A stretch of DNA of 64,000 nucleotides. Origin: Haberlea rhodopensis (Eukaryota > Streptophyta > Magnoliopsida > Lamiales > Gesneriaceae). Shown piece after piece: positions 11,274 through 21,925 of the stretch. A program made the position numbers and the translations under genes. The notes under the pieces were generated by a model that ran no database searches, had not been told where the DNA came from, and saw only the letters and a program-made list of their open reading frames with translations. Position 1 is the first letter of the stretch. Each line of letters starts with the position of its first letter. Location of the stretch: contig CAJQUN010000475.1 of assembly GCA_907163345.1 (NCBI GenBank), forward strand, positions 186,001-250,000, written 5' to 3'.

Positions 11274-11916
11274 TGATGTCATATGACATATTGATTTTCT
11301 CGGGTAAAATCCATTTATGAAGATACGTACCCTAAAAACGCCGAGCAGAAGTTAGACCGAAGAGAGGTTTACCGAACACAGGATACTGACCAGCATATTA
11401 TCGAGCATCCTTTACCCTCTTCGGAATTTTGGTCAAAGCATAGTGGAAGACTCGGTCATAATTAAAACTAATTAACCGGCGGGGATTGAACGTGCATAAA
11501 TGTGGCGGATTTCTCGGACACGCTTGGCTTCCATCAAGCCACGATCAAAGGACATCATGTTGCTGGTTTTCCGCGAGTTAGTTACTGAGGGCAGTCCTAT
11601 AAATACCCTTAGATAACCTCAAAAGAGGGGTTGGATTTTCTTTAGGCAAAAAGACTCCGAAGAGAGCAAACTCATATCTGTTCGGTCCTTTTTTGTTGTT
11701 TCTCAAAAAGATTTGGGTAAATCATTGAGCGATTATTTTGTGAGTCTAGGAAATCTTGTAAATCATCAATATTTATAGTGAAGTTTTATACTGGACTAGG
11801 TCCCGTGGTTTTTCTCTCAATTTGAGGGTTTTCCACGTAAAAAATCTTGGTGTGTTTCTCGTTATTTTGCATTACCACGTTATTTTACCTTATAGCAAAA
11901 ATCTCGAATCACATCA
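11274..11916 (+). repeat. 3' LTR of the Tat element
   Basis: 643 bp, same ends as the 5' LTR, differing at about five bases and by one T in a T-run. Followed by the second copy of the GGTAG target duplication at 11917-11921. Confidence 0.95.
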
Positions 11917-11921
11917 GGTAG

Positions 11922-13560
11922 CACATGCATAAATTTATCCATCAAACTATACTCCATTGGAGTACTATATAAACAGCTCCTCCATTGAATTCTAAACAGA
12001 CAATTCATGTAGATTAAACATCACATGTAAAGTGAAAATAAAGATCAAGTGCACTTGCATCTCATACATTTCTCTTGCAACAAAGTTAAGTGCTTTAAAC
12101 CTTTGTGGTTTGTAGGAGTCATGATTTCTACTGCTACTATCATGAATCATAGTCGTTGTATTAGGAAACGAATTGACATTGAAACCGTAAGCACAAATGT
12201 GGGACAATATTGTTTTAAGGACGGAGATTCCAAATCTCGCATCGACAAATGTTCTTTGTGCCATCTTGTTACTTTCTTTGTTTGTCCAAAGATACAAACA
12301 TCCATAAAAAAATATCCTAGAGATAGTCTACGAATTATGGTTGCAGGAAGGTCGTTCAAATTATTTTGAAGGTTGATGCTTATTCTGTGCTATCTCATTG
12401 TTGCGGCCAGTTTCTTTGTGCACGTCGATCCATCAAATGGTGAGAGTCCTTATTGACTTTAAAACAATAAAACCTCAAGATGGTAAATGACAATCTTGTT
12501 TCCTTTTGTATTCATGTGCATCTGACGATTATCGACACCCAACAGATTCATATTTTGTGCAATGGAATCAAGGGCGACCGGTTTACCTCTTGTGTCTTCT
12601 TTTATGCAAACTTTATAGAGGTTTTCCCTAGGACCGTCTGTTGTATTTTTATTTATTTTTTTGCATTGAACGACCACGCATAGGCTGTTTATTCAAACAA
12701 AAGCAAGTACAACAAAAAATGAGGAGGACTAGGTCAAGACCTCCCCAAATAGAACAAAGTTTACGACATATTGAATACTAATAAAGTAGTACACTATCAC
12801 CAACGCTAGGGGTTACTCTGGATGCATAATAAAAATAGAAAACAAACTCACTAATAGATGTGAAATGAGAACCTACAGCTATGTATGGAGAGATTCAAGT
12901 AACTCTCAAAGTAGTAGCCGAGTGAGAATGAGTGTCTGGGTTCACTCCCTCTCACACAGCAGTAGCATGGAATAAAGAGTAACTCCTAAGTAAATGAAGC
13001 GGCAAGGACTGGCTGTTGTATTGGTTGTTAAGGTTGTTGGAGATGCAATTGAAACATTAGAGTAGAGTGTATTTGGGTAGGGGTAGATTCGAAAAACAAA
13101 GGACACAAACATGTAGTTGAATTCTCGTTCTTGCTATATGAAATCTCATGGGATGCAAGTGTTTAGAGACCTTTGCGTAAAGGTTTATGGTTTTTGTTGA
13201 AGGTTAGGGCACAGTCGCGCACGTCTAGCACCCTAATCGAGCTTGGCTTGAAAAGAAAAATAACATACGAATTCGATTGATGTGGTTATTTGAGCTCGAA
13301 TCCGATAGATATGGCTACTTGAGCTCAAATCATAAATGTTATTTACAGTTATACCCTTGTGATTTTGATAAAATGTTAAATTAGTTAATGTATGATAATT
13401 GATATTATATAATTATTAAAAATTTAACTAGAACAATAATAATAATTTTTCAAGCTTAAGAGTTCGATATGGTATTTGAGCTCAACTTGAACTTACTCAA
13501 AGTTGAACGGGAAAAATGTGATCTTCCATGGATGATTGAGTATGATGATTATTGTCATAA
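11922..13560. other. Non-coding stretch, possible continuation of the first LTR
   Basis: Continues the sequence interrupted at 1264. A TATATAAA box lies at 11966-11973. Open frames on both strands at 11992-12370 and 12459-12683 show no domain I recognise and overlap on opposite strands. Nothing else supportable is seen. Confidence 0.35.
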
Positions 13561-13577
13561 TTATTTTGTATAATTCA

Positions 13578-13747
13578 AAAAATAATAATAAAGGGTAATC
13601 TCGATACATGAAACACCTGCTATGTGGGCCAGGGTCCAGGAAGTGGTCGGACCACTTTAGCCTAATGTGCACAATCTTTACTTGCACTGCAAGATGTTCC
13701 CGTTACTCGAACCCATGATCTTCATGTCACATTATATCAATTTTTCC
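13578..13747 (-). mobile_element. Au-like SINE with a 17-bp target duplication
   Basis: Read on the minus strand it has a tRNA-type B box (GGTTCGAGTAA), a body including GTGGTCCGACCACTTCCTGG and CATAGCAGG, and a tail CCCTTTATTATTATTTT. Body and tail match the general plan of the plant Au SINE family as I know it; the A-box end has decayed. It is flanked by TTATTTTGTATAATTCA at 13561-13577 and again at 13748-13764, a perfect 17-bp duplication as made by LINE-driven insertion. Confidence 0.85.
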
Positions 13748-14531
13748 TTATTTTGTATAATTCATACTTGACTAAATATGTATGGATGGTATATAGATTA
13801 ATCTCATTCCTAAAATTTAACTTTTGGTATGGCTATTCATTCTCATTTACTATTAATTCTATTATGGGTTTTTAATTATAAATTTATGAATTTTAAAATA
13901 AATTTAAAAAATAATGTATAGTAGGGGGTTTACCAAAAATGTGATGAACCTCATTCAACACATATATACTAGTCTTGAGTTGTTAGCAAGTAGGTATTTG
14001 GCACATTTGGCAATTATATATTTTTAAATAATTATAATAACATTTATTACAATTATTATAATATCATGAATATAATTGATTCTTTTAATCAATCTAATTA
14101 ATTTCTTTTTTGAAAAATGTAATTGTAAGGCTTAACAATCATATTTTTTCGTAAAAACGTTTTGAAAATAAAAATTAATTGACACTTCGTTGAAAAAATA
14201 GAAATAAAACAGAAATAATCTCAATTCGTCTGTACCTGCTTCAAATTAAATAAACATAAGAATAATGCATGCTTCTGGACGATATTAAAACTAATTTAAA
14301 CGTTGATTCATGTACAATTGAAACTATTAAAAATTATGCATTACATTAGTAGATATCTTAAGAAGAATAGATCAATGGAAAGTGATCCTCATTTACCTTG
14401 CCTTGAATTAACTAAAAATAAGAATTATGTTATGTTCTAACTTCCAAGTCACATTATGCGGGTGCACATCCTAGTATGGATGCACGAGTGCGTCAATTTT
14501 TAAAATATTTGAGTGCTGGTGCGTATAAATG

Positions 14532-14534
<3 letters not shown>

Positions 14535-14590
<56 letters not shown>
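14535..14590. repeat. (AT)n microsatellite
   Basis: Twenty-eight uninterrupted AT dinucleotides. The surrounding stretch 13765-14534 is AT-rich with no recognised gene or repeat. Confidence 0.95.
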
Positions 14591-14592
<2 letters not shown>

Positions 14593-14635
14593 CAAACTTA
14601 CATCATTTTTATATTATTTACCGTGCAATTCAAAT

Positions 14636-14690
14636 ATTTGATTTGATCGCTCTCCTAATAAGGATAATTAATGTTCTCCGAAAAAGATAT
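14636..14690 (-). repeat. Relic similar to the end of TRIM-2
   Basis: The segment with GATCGCTCTCCTAATAAGG followed by a decayed GATAATTA...GTTCTCC resembles 16414-16460 next to the TRIM-like element, so it is probably a third decayed copy of that family. Short and uncertain. Confidence 0.35.
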
Positions 14691-14805
14691 GTTAGAAAAT
14701 AAATTATTAATATTTGATCATAATATAATGAATTCGAAAAATGAAATCAAATATTAAATCCGTGTTTCAACGTCTTTTGAAATGACATATTATTTTTGGG
14801 TTTTC

Positions 14806-15205
14806 GACATATTACCCCTCATGGTTTCTAAAATAGGCGGATTACCCCCTGTGGTTTGAAAATAGACATTTTACCCCCCCTGTGGTTTACAAAATATGCA
14901 GTTTATCCCCTATGGTTTGAAAATAAGCATTTTACTTCCTTGTGATTCGTACAAATAGGCATTTTACCCCCTGTGGTTTACGAAATAGGTAGTTCATCCC
15001 CTATGTGTAGGATGTATTTCACACATATTCACAAACTATAAGGGGGTAAAATGCCTATTTTCACAAACCACTGGGGTGTAAATGCATAATTTCAAACCAT
15101 ATGGGGTAAATTGCCTATTTAATAAACCGCATGGGTGTAAAATATTTATTTTCAAACCACAGGTGGTAATTTGCCTATTTGACAAACTACAGGGGGTTAT
15201 ATGCC
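14806..15205. repeat. Foldback of CCCCTGTGGTTT tandem repeats
   Basis: Left arm (14806-15004): about five diverged units of roughly 36 bp built on TTACCCCCTGTGGTTTG plus AAATAGGCATT. Right arm (15026-15205): about five units of the reverse complement (CAAACCACAGGGGGTAAAATG). The arms could fold into one long hairpin. Arrays of this type are scattered in many plant genomes and are usually taken as non-autonomous DNA transposons; no transposase is present. Confidence 0.8.
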
Positions 15206-15466
15206 ACTAACTCTATTATTTTTGGATAATTAAGAATATCTAGCATTTAAGTCCGTGACTTAGTAAAACTTAATACGTGGCTTAATAAAATTTAGTCCAG
15301 CGCCGCACGCGCACTTAATGTGCCAAATCACGACCAAAGCGTCAGTATGCAACTTAGGAAAACTTAGTGCGTGACTTAGAAAAATTTAGTGCGTCTTAAA
15401 GCGCCACACAAGCACTCAATGTGCCAGTGCGCGAAGGGGGAGATGAGGATTATGTGAGTTTGGTTA

Positions 15467-15968
15467 TGTTAGGATCAGGGGCTTACCATTAAGCCAAAAG
15501 TTATAGCTGTTAGCAGATGCAACTTTATTTTCTTATGGAGTAGAAGCGCAAAACCTTGCACTAAGCGACAAATAGACATTAGGGCTGCACTACATGGTTT
15601 CAATAGGTCGGACTTGTTATATCATAAACAATGTAGAACTCCGTCTACAAACACACAGAGGATATGTGTATTTCTCATCATTCCCCATAAGAATCCTCAT
15701 AACTTGTAACTAGGTAGGCTTGAAGATGTAACATCACTCTGATATCAATTGTTAGGATCACACTTACCATTAGGCAAAAAACTATAGATGTTAACAGATA
15801 CACAACTTTATTTTCTTATACAGGGGCAGCGCAAGGCCACATACTAAGCGACGTGTGGACATGAGGGTGCAGTATGTGCGTGCCAATATGTCGGTCTTGT
15901 TATACCATTGACAATGCATAACACCTCGTATACGAGGGCACCGAGGATATGTCGTGTATTTCCCAACA
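15467..15968 (-). mobile_element. TRIM-like miniature LTR element
   Basis: Two direct repeats of 214 bp (15467-15680) and 219 bp (15750-15968), both TG...CA, flank only 69 bp. Beside the right repeat is CTCTGATATCAAT, the reverse complement of a decayed initiator-Met primer-binding site (canonical TGGTATCAGAG). Beside the left repeat, on the minus strand, is TTATGGGGAA, a polypurine-like tract. This is the plan of a terminal-repeat retrotransposon in miniature on the minus strand. No coding sequence. The repeats have diverged strongly and I see no matching target duplication, so it is old. Confidence 0.7.
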
Positions 15969-16331
15969 ATATACATCAATAGATAGTATTAAAATAATTT
16001 TTAAAGTTCATACATCTATGTTGACAAAAATAGATAAAGTTTGATGGTATTATATGTAGATATGATTATATTTGTTACTATGTGTAGTATTTGGTGTACA
16101 AATTGTTTAATAAAGAATCGAACAACAGAAGTAAGAGAAATGTATGTTGAGATTTCGGCATAAATGTTGAGATATACTAGATTTGCCACAGATGGATTTC
16201 TGGAAAGCAACAAGTTCTACCAATATCACTCTATCGCAAGCTTAATCGAAATAAATGTACTTAGAATATTTTTTTTCAACCGGTAGAATTGAAGAGCTAA
16301 GAAGACCCGATAACAAAATATAGGAACAAAA

Positions 16332-16641
16332 TATAGGATAAAGTGCTTGCCCATTTACAAAAGATGGATAACTCAAATCTTTTAAATCGTACAATAATCC
16401 AAACGTCACGGTTCGATCGCTCTTCTAACAGAGATAATTATTGTACTCCAACAATTTTCTTCCCAATAAATATACTCGTTGTAATCCATGATAATCAAAA
16501 TAAGTGACTTTGACTCTATACCAATTGTAGGATCGAGCGATTGCTTCTCTACCAAAAAATATAAGCAATTGTAGTCGTGCAACTTAAATCTTTAAAATCA
16601 TAACAACGGTATAAGTGTCACGGTTCGTTCATACCCTAACA
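16332..16641 (-). mobile_element. Possible second TRIM-like element
   Basis: Direct repeats at about 16332-16430 and 16526-16641 share a block from CTCAAATCTTTT/CTTAAATCTTT through GTCACGGTTCG to CTAACA. Before the right copy stands CTCTATACCAA, near the reverse complement of the initiator-Met primer-binding site. The internal part is about 95 bp. Smaller and more diverged than the element at 15467, so this is tentative. Confidence 0.5.
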
Positions 16642-18370
16642 TACAAATTTTAGAAGTTATTGAGAAACTATCCTCAAACTGACATTGAAATATTCATGAG
16701 AATTATAATCCAATAACTCAAATTGTACCCTACTATCAGAATCATCAATTGAATATTAAATGCATTTGTGATAGTTAGAAGAACAATTACCACTTTTTTT
16801 TAACAGAAATATAGTTATATTAATAGCACAATTAGTTACAAGAGAAGTTCAGACAATACTCAGCTAGACAACCCAACGACAACAGTAAAAACAAAAACAT
16901 GATGTTGATACTAATGACAACATAAACTGTTATAATTTAAAAAATAGGTGATGAATAAAAATACATTCATCATCAAATTTCTACATATATTTTTATAGTC
17001 GATTTGGGTGATAAGACTAAATTAAAAATTTCAAATAACAAATTTTTTTCCGAACTATTATAATTACAATCACAAATATAATATCATACAAAAGCAAAAA
17101 GTACAATAAATAATAATTAAACTATGATAAATATAGAGAATTCTAATCTCGTAGATATTTTTAAAAATCACATGTCATGTGACAATTTAAATTCAATAAA
17201 CATTGAAAATTATTGTATTACAAACAATACGTTTGTAATATCCTTTTTGACTAAATTACATGCTGAGGAAAATATTTGTGACTAAATTATAATTGTCTGC
17301 TCTCTCAACCTAAGCCTCTTCAATCCCTCCTAGACGGTTTAAAAATCTTGACATTTAACCTTAACCTTAATATTAATCTTTCAAGGTTACGATTTATGAA
17401 CCGACGAGATTGCGGTTAATTAACTGTTACGGTTTGACCCTTCAAATTTTAAAAAAAATAAACTTATATTGTTAAAAATTGAAAAAGAAAGTGTAAAAAT
17501 TGCTTGAATTTATTGTTCATGGGATTAATCATAAATAACGTAAAATGTGCATAATATATTTTTGATTAACATATTTATAGTTTATTGGTAGAAAGCTAAT
17601 CATCCAAGTTGGAGGCTAGAATTTCAATTATATACAAAGATATTTATTTAAAATTTTAAAAAAATTAAAAATTCTTTAAAAGTAAAAAAATATTAATAAA
17701 AATGCGAACTTAACTGGGTTTCATGGATTTGAATATAACGAACCGGACAATCTAATCGGGTCAATAGGTAACCAGTCCGTTGACCCAGTTAAGGGTCCAG
17801 GACGGGCATGCTTAAAAAAATGGCCATGTATAATCCCTCCAAAGGATGCCCACCAACTTCTTGTTTCTTCAAACTTCATAGATTTGTGCAAACTTCTTGT
17901 ACTCAGATGGGTTTCTCTGCTTGTTTTTACATTTCCGTGCTTACTTGGAGGTTCCTGTGGCGAGTCGGCGGTTGGATTTTTAGAGCTCCTTCTTGCGGAG
18001 AAATTGTGTTGTTCTAAAAAATTGTTTAATTTCCTTTATAAGAAAAAGGTTTAATTCCTTGTTTGAAAAATTTTGCTTTGTGGTTTTGGGATTTGGTTGC
18101 AGTTGGGATATTGGAAACCAATATATTACATGATTAACGAATTCCTTAAATAAAACAGATAAACTAAAAAATGTATGTCGATAAACATTTTCATTCATAA
18201 ATTCAATCGCATCTGATGTACTCATCGCCTTAAAATAACCAATGAATGAAATTATGTACACCAACCAACAATATAAAATACAAATATTAATCTATATAAA
18301 TAAATTGTTATTGTGCAAAGGGTAAATTGGATGCCTTATGTTATCTCAAAAAATTATCAGGTAGCATAAA
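16642..18370. other. AT-rich stretch without recognised genes
   Basis: Only short open frames (e.g. 17808-18017, 69 codons, no domain recognised). The segment 17706-17805 contains an imperfect inverted pair around AACTGGGTT / GACCCAGTT. Nothing else supportable. Confidence 0.6.
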
Positions 18371-18374
18371 TTAA

Positions 18375-18610
18375 ATGAGACAGAGGATTTTTACGTGGAA
18401 ACCCCTCAAATCAAAGGGAAAACCACGGGACATAGTCCAGTATAAATTTCACTATAATATCAAAGAGTTACAATATTTTTTGTACAATAAAATGGTAAAT
18501 AACGTGAAGAGAAAATGGTGTAAAAATGTTGTTTGGTGTAGTATTATTGATGAAACCCCCCTTGAAACCATCGGTCATTCTCTTTATATAATTGAAGGAA
18601 ATGAAAGTCA
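18375..18610 (-). repeat. LTR fragment, reverse orientation
   Basis: Contains TTTTTACGTGGAAACCCCTC...ACCACGGGACATAGTCC, the reverse complement of a block near the end of the Tat LTR (about 1782-1842), though the surroundings differ. A TTTATATAA at about 18582-18590 would lie upstream on the minus strand. Probably part of an old LTR in minus orientation, not necessarily the same family, as this block recurs in several plant LTR families. Confidence 0.5.
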
Positions 18611-18694
18611 ATATAATCATTTCAACTGACATGCATTTAACATACTTTTGTCCATCATGACACTTTATTGGAACTTGAAATGTGAGGTGTCATC

Positions 18695-20194
18695 TGTTGG
18701 GATATGCCCTAAGACAAGTCATTAGATGATTGTTTAAGACATACAATGTTTATGGTTTTATGAATGGCAATTCATTATTATATATTATTCTTTTAACTGT
18801 GCATTGTGAATTAATATATATGTTATTGTCCTTAGAATAATATTGTATTATTCTTAAAGATGTCCCTAGTCAAGTATTACCATGAAAAGGGATAATGATA
18901 ATACGTAGAGACTAGTATATGTTGATCGATGAATTGTTCATTGATATGAGATATCAAATCAACATATGGGTACATGTTAGAGAACGATGTACTGGACAGA
19001 CCCACCATGAGAATGCAACATGGATAGTTATATGATCGTCATATGCAATTCTCATAGTGATAATAATGTATGTAATCCTTACGACTTGTGATCATCAGAG
19101 ATCCCAACATAAGGAGTTATGTATCTTGATATCGTCAAACGTTACCCGTAACAGGGTATACTATAAAGGCGACTATTGGATACACTACGAATTATGTAGA
19201 GGGATGTTGACTGATCGAGATAGGATTTGTCCCTCCTATATAACAGGAGATGTGTTAGGCCCTTGATCAAGTGAGAACTAAATGCATGGCCATGCTCGAA
19301 TGAGTCGATATGAGATATCGAGCTTATTCGTTTATTCTAGTTCTACTTGGGGATCAAGAAATAAAGATTGGATATACGAGTATGACTATTCCATGACTCG
19401 TGTTCAATCTAAACACAAAGGACAAAGGGATTAAGTTACATGATTAATATTATCACGAGTTCTAAAGGTTATGTCGAGTCATTGACATTCTCGTAATTTG
19501 GGTAGCATCGATGTGTTGCTAGATACCGCTCAATGCTTGCGACATAAAATGAGATTTTATGTCACTGCCAACATTACGAGATCCTATCGGGTCGTACAAA
19601 AGATTAAATCGAGAAGGGAAATTAAATTCATGGGATGAATTAAATAATTAAGAGGAGTCTTAATTAATAATTATAAGGATTAATTAAATCATGGGCTTAA
19701 GCCCATGAAGCTTTAAGAAAGCCTTTAATTAATCATATATAATTTGTTAACAAGGTTTAATTAGATTAAGACTTGCAAGACAAATTGAATAACACAAAAC
19801 CCTACACCAAGAAGAGCTCTCGGCCGCACCTCCTCAAGAACTCTCGGCCTCCTTCAAGTCGTGTGGTTCTTGATTGGTTTCGGGCCATCTTCGATTGTGA
19901 ATCGAGCTTGCTTCGTGTATTGGTTTAAGAACTTGTCTAGCAACTTGTTCTTAAACTATTCCTTCGTTCGATTCGATCGTGTGGATACCGTTGAGGCAAA
20001 ACCATTCGAGTTTTGCTAAGTGACTCGGAGAAGGCGTAGGACGTGGTGCAGCTCCGTGGATTCTGCTTCATACACGCTACAAGGGTAAGACACTTGTAAT
20101 TCTCTAATCTGATATGAATCCCTATGTATAGATCCGGTGTTAGTAATCCCAAAATTTTATTCCGCTGCGCTGTATGCTCATGGGGTTACTTACA
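18695..20194 (+). repeat. 5' LTR of the copia element
   Basis: 1500 bp, TGTTGGGATATG...GGGTTACTTACA. A CTATATAACA at about 19238-19247 is a possible TATA box. Copy at 25898-27397. Confidence 0.95.
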
Positions 20195-20195
20195 G

Positions 20196-20208
20196 TGGTA
20201 TCAGAGCC
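20196..20208 (+). promoter_or_regulatory. Primer-binding site, initiator tRNA-Met
   Basis: TGGTATCAGAGCC begins one base after the 5' LTR, the classic complement of the 3' end of initiator tRNA-Met. Confidence 0.9.
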
Positions 20209-20424
20209 GTGTACAAGGCTCATATCGGATTTATGTGATTAAATTGTGTTAATCATATTAGAGCTTATATTGCATGCTATTTAAAACTGTATTTTCATAT
20301 ATGATATGGATTAAATAAGGTTTGCGAAAATCATCGTATGATATTATATTTGATATAATTGACGGATCGAAATATATGATAATTCGTGATCAAAACCGGT
20401 ACAATGGCTCACGGCCGAGACCAC

Positions 20425-20815
20425 CTAAGGGCTAGGGTTTCGAACCCTAGTCACCATGGCTCGGCCGCCGCTTGCAAAAGGCTAGGGTTTCGAACCCTAG
20501 TCATCATGGCTCATGGCCGCCGCATGTTGCTAGGGTTTCGAACCCATTGGCTCGTGCATGGCCAAGCAGCCGCCGCTTAAGGGCTAGGGTTCGGACCCTG
20601 GCTCGAGCATGAGCCAAGCCGCCGCAAAATTAGGGTTTTTGAACCCATTGGCTCGTGACGGCTAACTCATGACGGCTAGGGTTTCGAACCCTAGCAGCCG
20701 TGCATGGGCTCGCCGCCACCGCTCGAGCATGGCTCGGCCATGGGCTAGGGTTTCGAACCCTAGGCCCACTATTGGTCCAGCCGTGTGCTTCATGGTTCGA
20801 ACCATGGTGGTTCGA
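20425..20815 (+). repeat. Palindrome array in the copia leader
   Basis: At least seven copies or variants of CTAGGGTTTCGAACCCTAG (arms CTAGGGTT/AACCCTAG, loop TCG), at about 20432, 20481, 20530, 20583, 20628, 20676 and 20745, spaced by GC-rich CATGGCTCGGCCGCCGC-like sequence. The array ends in a perfect 16-bp palindrome, CATGGTTCGAACCATG (20791-20806). Much more GC-rich than its surroundings. It lies between the primer-binding site and gag, where packaging and dimer signals usually reside. Confidence 0.85.
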
Positions 20816-20819
20816 GTCT

Positions 20820-21925
20820 TAGTCGCTTTAGTTCGTGGCATGTGATGTCCCGAGCGTACGATATTTTTCCAAAAATTATTTTACAGTTTTAATTAGAATT
20901 AAATTTAAAATGTTTAGAATTTAATTAATTAAATGTTAATGCATGCTTTATGTGTTGTTTGAGCATGGTGCGTGGTTATAGCCCTTTGACCTATTAGATA
21001 GGATTTGTGGATGTTTGTAATTTATAATACGACCTGCGTGTCGTGCCTTTTCTCTGTTTCATTCTAAATGTAATCCCTCCCCTATGTTCCCCTCGAATGT
21101 GAATCGAGGAATTCTATATCTTGTAAATAGTGTAGTTTATTTTATTGATGGTGATCAATGAAGATGGAGCATCGTGCCGGGAAGAGGAGGCCATTCACAA
21201 ATTGGAGCCAAGGAAGGTGCTTGTGAAGTTACCTTAGGTTGACTCATAAGATTTTCTCATTGGCTTGAGAAAATCTATAGTAGGTGCTATAACCATGTCA
21301 CGTTTAATTATGTATGTTGATGCATGATTTATCTTATGTTTTAGTTTGATAATAGTATTACACATATATGTAGATATGTATACAACTATATGTAGTGGAC
21401 ATATTTTAAATTATCAAATTAATCATGAGATCAATAAATCCCTCTAAAATATTAAGTTTTAGATGCCTTCCAAAATAAAAGTACTCGTCAATAACTTCGA
21501 TTGTACATGTGTGGGTTTGCCAAAGCAAAGCACCGTGGCAATCTTAGTAAGGCGCGAAAGGATAAAAGTGATATCCGTTATACTTTAATTGGGTACGACT
21601 TAACTAGGTTATCTCAATAGGATTGGGAACCTAGAGGCATGGGTTGGATTTTAATTCATTTGATGAATTGAACAAAGCGTTGTTCGTCCAACTATCCAAG
21701 AATTATATGTGATGTAATTGACAAAGTGTTGTCTACCTAAATAACCGAGTCTTGGGCGATTAGCCAAAGCTAACTCAAGATTAAGTGAAATATGGATCTT
21801 GGCCCACTAAAGGTTTTGAGGGTTGATATTTTTCAAACAAAATAGTGGGAGTATCATTTAATATAAGACCATGTTAAATGATTTAAATCATAAACTTATT
21901 TTGCATATTTATATTGTAGATATCC
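20820..21925 (+). other. Untranslated leader of the copia element
   Basis: AT-rich, with no open frame and no further repeats recognised; it runs up to the gag ATG at 21926. Confidence 0.7.

Larger units (their letters stand above)
1265..11916 (+). mobile_element. Ty3/gypsy Tat-lineage LTR retrotransposon, nearly complete
   Basis: Ten-kilobase element with TG...CA LTRs at 1265-1906 and 11274-11916, flanked by the 5-bp target duplication GGTAG (1260-1264 and 11917-11921). Order: LTR, primer-binding site, gag, protease, reverse transcriptase, RNase H, a second RNase H, integrase, tandem arrays, an antisense gene, polypurine tract, LTR. The second RNase H and antisense gene place it in the Tat clade (established knowledge of that clade). 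The LTRs differ at only about five bases and one T-run length, so the insertion is recent. Gag and pol carry one frameshift and four in-frame stops, so this copy cannot make all its own proteins. Confidence 0.95.

Noticed and set aside
12049..12683. Open frames on both strands at 11992-12370 and 12459-12683
   Set aside because: About 60-105 codons, overlapping in opposite directions, no recognised domain.
13640..13735. tRNA gene
   Set aside because: Only a B box is present; body, tail and 17-bp duplication show a SINE.
17808..18017. 69-codon plus-strand frame
   Set aside because: No domain, no intron/exon context; expected by chance in this stretch.
19057..19266. 69-codon frame duplicated at 26260-26469
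   Set aside because: Lies inside the two copia LTRs, hence the duplication; no domain.
20425..20815. AACCCTAG motifs as interstitial telomere repeat
   Set aside because: Plant telomere units are TTTAGGG in tandem; here the motif is one arm of a spaced hairpin.
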